Below are positions 32,172 through 32,845 of a stretch of 32,845 nucleotides of DNA, piece by piece. The position numbers and the translations under genes were made by a program. Below the pieces are notes generated by a model, which was not told the DNA's origin, searched no databases, and saw only the letters and a program-made list of their open reading frames with translations. Origin of the DNA: Bryobacterales bacterium. GTDB lineage: Bacteria > Acidobacteriota > Terriglobia > Bryobacterales > UBA6623. Positions within the stretch are counted from its first letter, which is position 1. Each line of letters begins with the position of its first letter. Location of the stretch: positions 1 to 32,845 of the forward strand of contig JAPPLB010000137.1 in NCBI GenBank assembly GCA_028819575.1, read 5' to 3'.

Positions 32172-32739
32172 GGCGGCCTCGGTCCGGCAGGTCACCGCCG
32201 GTGAGAGGGAACTCCTCGATCTTGCGGTACACCGCCCCGCTCGGCCGCAACTCACTCGCGAAGAGCACGAAGCGATCCACGATCTGCAAGCCGAACTCGC
32301 GGCCGTGCTCGTCGATGGCCCGCTGCAACTCCGCGGGCCGGGTTCTTCCTTTCACCCGGCCCAGCGTCACGTGGGGCCGGTAAGCCCGCCGCTCCTGTTC
32401 GATCCCCAACGGCGCCAACGCCTCGTTGACCTTCGCGGCGAGTCGCGGCAAGTCCTCATCGTGCCGCAGGCCGGCCAGGAAGACCCGAGGGGAGCGCAGA
32501 TTCGGTAAGACGCCCAATCCGGTGACGGTGAAGCGAATCGGACCGGAACTCACCCGGCGAAGCGCCTCGACCACTTCATCGCAACGCCTCTCGGGCCACT
32601 CGCCGATGAACTTCAGAGTCAGGTGCTGGTTCTCCTGCCTCACCCATCGCATGGGCAGTCCGGGCGGCATGGCATCGATGGCCTCCCGCAGAGCTTGCCC
32701 ACAGCCTTCGTCCAGTTCGATCGCCGCAAACAAGCGCAT
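32161..32739 (-). CDS. thpR: RNA 2',3'-cyclic phosphodiesterase (2'-5' RNA ligase family)
   Basis: A 192-residue 2H phosphoesterase. The two catalytic HxTx motifs are H39-L-T41 and H123-V-T125, and the start MRLFAAIEL is typical. It hydrolyses 2',3'-cyclic phosphates on RNA and can ligate 2'-5' ends in vitro. It converges on pyrF with an 11-base overlap of the 3' ends. Repeat family 1 copy H begins at the base directly before its ATG, so the 5' leader and promoter of this gene lie inside or beyond the repeat. Confidence 0.92.
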   Translation of the reverse strand: MRLFAAIELDEGCGQALREAIDAMPPGLPMRWVRQENQHLTLKFIGEWPERRCDEVVEALRRVSSGPIRFTVTGLGVLPNLRSPRVFLAGLRHDEDLPRLAAKVNEALAPLGIEQERRAYRPHVTLGRVKGRTRPAELQRAIDEHGREFGLQIVDRFVLFASELRPSGAVYRKIEEFPLTGGDLPDRGRLIR

Positions 32740-32845
32740 CTAGCCTGCATTGCTCACCACGCGGCGAGTCGAAGTGCGTGAGAGGGCCGTCAGGACGAGA
32801 CGCGAGCCGCTTGGCGCGCGCAGGCGTACTTGAACAGTACGTTGA
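32740..32845 (+). repeat. Repeat family 1, copy H (left half; runs off the window)
   Basis: It starts CTAGCCTGCATTGCTCACCAC-like at 32740 and follows copy A closely to the window end, including the GTACTTGAACAGTAC hairpin at 32826-32840. The right end is not visible. It is directly upstream of thpR. Confidence 0.85.

Overview
This is a high-GC bacterial chromosome segment, most likely from an acidobacterium near Solibacter/Bryobacter. The main evidence is the protein at 24821-26917, whose N-terminal half looks like the beta-rich domain known mainly from 'Solibacter usitatus'-type proteins (TIGR03437-like). A PSD1-type cytochrome plus DUF1501 pair, many secreted Tat-signal or lipoprotein enzymes, and very long antisense open frames caused by GC-rich codon use fit the same picture. 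No rRNA, tRNA, CRISPR array, transposase or phage structural gene was seen.

Layout. 1-3.5 kb: a DinB/DUF1572-like protein, then a minus-strand run of GDPD, M19 dipeptidase and a LiaF-like membrane protein. 3.9-6.6 kb: a cupin, a secreted SMP-30/gluconolactonase-like lipoprotein and a DHH phosphoesterase. 6.7-7.4 kb: a Phd/VapC toxin-antitoxin pair with a visible operator and -10 box. 7.6-15.9 kb: an MFS carboxylate/sugar-acid transporter divergent from a plus-strand cluster of NagB-like isomerase, TIM-barrel sugar isomerase/epimerase, PSD1 cytochrome, DUF1501 and DoxX; this looks like an oxidative sugar-processing unit. 16.0-20.0 kb: an accessory, decaying zone with four repeat copies, gene remnants, two UspA-type proteins and a HigA antitoxin broken by a repeat. 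20-31.4 kb: mostly secreted catabolic enzymes (esterase, BNR sialidase-like, two aldo/keto reductases, cytochrome/copper monooxygenase, M28 peptidase, Gfo/Idh/MocA pair). 31.4-32.7 kb: housekeeping pyrF and thpR.

The most unusual content is non-coding. Repeat family 1 occurs eight times, from 42 bp to about 220 bp. Full copies carry terminal inverted repeats built on CCTGCATTTCTCACCAC and have no ORF of their own. Their outermost bases differ between copies, yet left and right ends stay complementary within several copies, including a G-T wobble. The interior comes in two exchangeable modules, one with a 7-bp tandem repeat in 5, 4, 3 or 0 copies. Copies sit against gene ends: one supplies a start codon (esterase), one a stop codon (LiaF-like gene), and one has replaced the start of higA. 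Repeat family 2 (two full copies and a possible third at the window edge) keeps two interleaved inverted repeats around a variable loop, the arrangement of an H-type pseudoknot. Both families look like mobile or structured-RNA-like elements that I cannot assign to a named class.

Decayed genes include the N-terminus of a SNF2-type helicase of the kind found in defence islands (24456-24779, read across three frames), a SUKH-like C-terminal fragment against repeat copy D, and a frameshifted helical protein beside the broken higA. The 16-20 kb region therefore looks like a former accessory or defence island.
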